64,000 nt of DNA from contig CBINHE010000001.1 in assembly GCA_966250375.1 (NCBI GenBank), positions 62,001-126,000 on the forward strand. Reading direction: 5' to 3'. The DNA is from CAMLDH01 sp966250375. Its GTDB lineage: Bacteria > Pseudomonadota > Gammaproteobacteria > Burkholderiales > Burkholderiaceae_D. Of this stretch, positions 63,853 to 64,000 are shown one piece after another. How positions within the stretch are numbered: the first letter of the stretch is position 1; every line of letters starts with the position of its first letter. The notes beneath the pieces were generated by a model. It was not told the origin of the DNA. It searched no databases and saw only the letters and a program-made list of their open reading frames with translations. The translations under genes and the position numbers were made by a program.

Positions 63853-64000
63853 GTTGGCTACGCTCCCGATAAAGTGTCCCGCTGCTCGAAGAGCTCACCG
63901 CATTCAATGAGGAATCAAGTTCTCGTGGTTTGGAATTGGGCAAGATACCCAAGAAGCGCTAATCGGGTAGCCGAGCCTCTATACCCCAAAGGTTATAACG

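Noticed and set aside
1..64000. tRNA or rRNA genes
   Set aside because: No cloverleaf-type CCA-ended segments and no conserved rRNA segments were noticed on either strand; a covariance search was not possible here.

Overview
The window carries the dnaA-dnaN-gyrB and rpmH-rnpA-yidD-yidC-mnmE clusters of a chromosomal replication-origin region. GC content, protein sequences and gene content suggest a betaproteobacterium of the Burkholderiales, most likely Oxalobacteraceae (Herminiimonas-like). The genus is inferred from remembered sequence style, not from a search.

Layout. 1-885 is chromosomal backbone with a SPOR-domain protein. 886-12387 is bounded by inverted ends resembling a Tn7-like transposon but has no transposition genes; it holds cargo, decayed genes and IS relics. 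12392-45093 is an apparently complete 32.7-kb Tn7-like element with inverted TGTAGGGAGTCACAA ends, a 5-bp ACCAA duplication and tnsA, tnsB, tnsC and tniQ/tnsD at the gyrB-proximal end. It lies 10 bp beyond the gyrB stop codon. The older element ends 9 bp from the same stop codon once the younger one is removed in silico, so two different elements used the same site downstream of gyrB. 45104-64000 is backbone again: gyrB, dnaN, dnaA, the origin region, rpmH to mnmE, a CAP-domain lipoprotein, a CsoR-like repressor, a frameshifted AbrB-type membrane protein, a regulator, a dehydrogenase and pckG.

Cargo. The complete element carries (i) a type VI secretion module of VgrG, a phospholipase D effector and a Sel1-repeat lipoprotein probably acting as immunity protein; (ii) a tight six-gene operon (28969-38648) of an AbrB-like small protein, a DUF4007 protein, a 1145-aa P-loop ATPase, a DndC/PAPS-reductase-like protein, a protein with two GHKL ATPase modules and a receiver-like protein. 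I read this operon as a candidate defence system related to BREX type 4/Dnd components but without their hallmark partners; it is the best candidate for an undescribed system. (iii) There is also a DEDD exonuclease, an XRE repressor with twin operators, and several unknown genes. The older element carries a UbiB-like kinase, a periplasmic ATP-dependent DNA ligase, an operon of PIN-GNAT, ASCH and P-loop proteins, and three small genes separated by attC-like hairpins, i.e. integron-type gene cassettes without an integrase.
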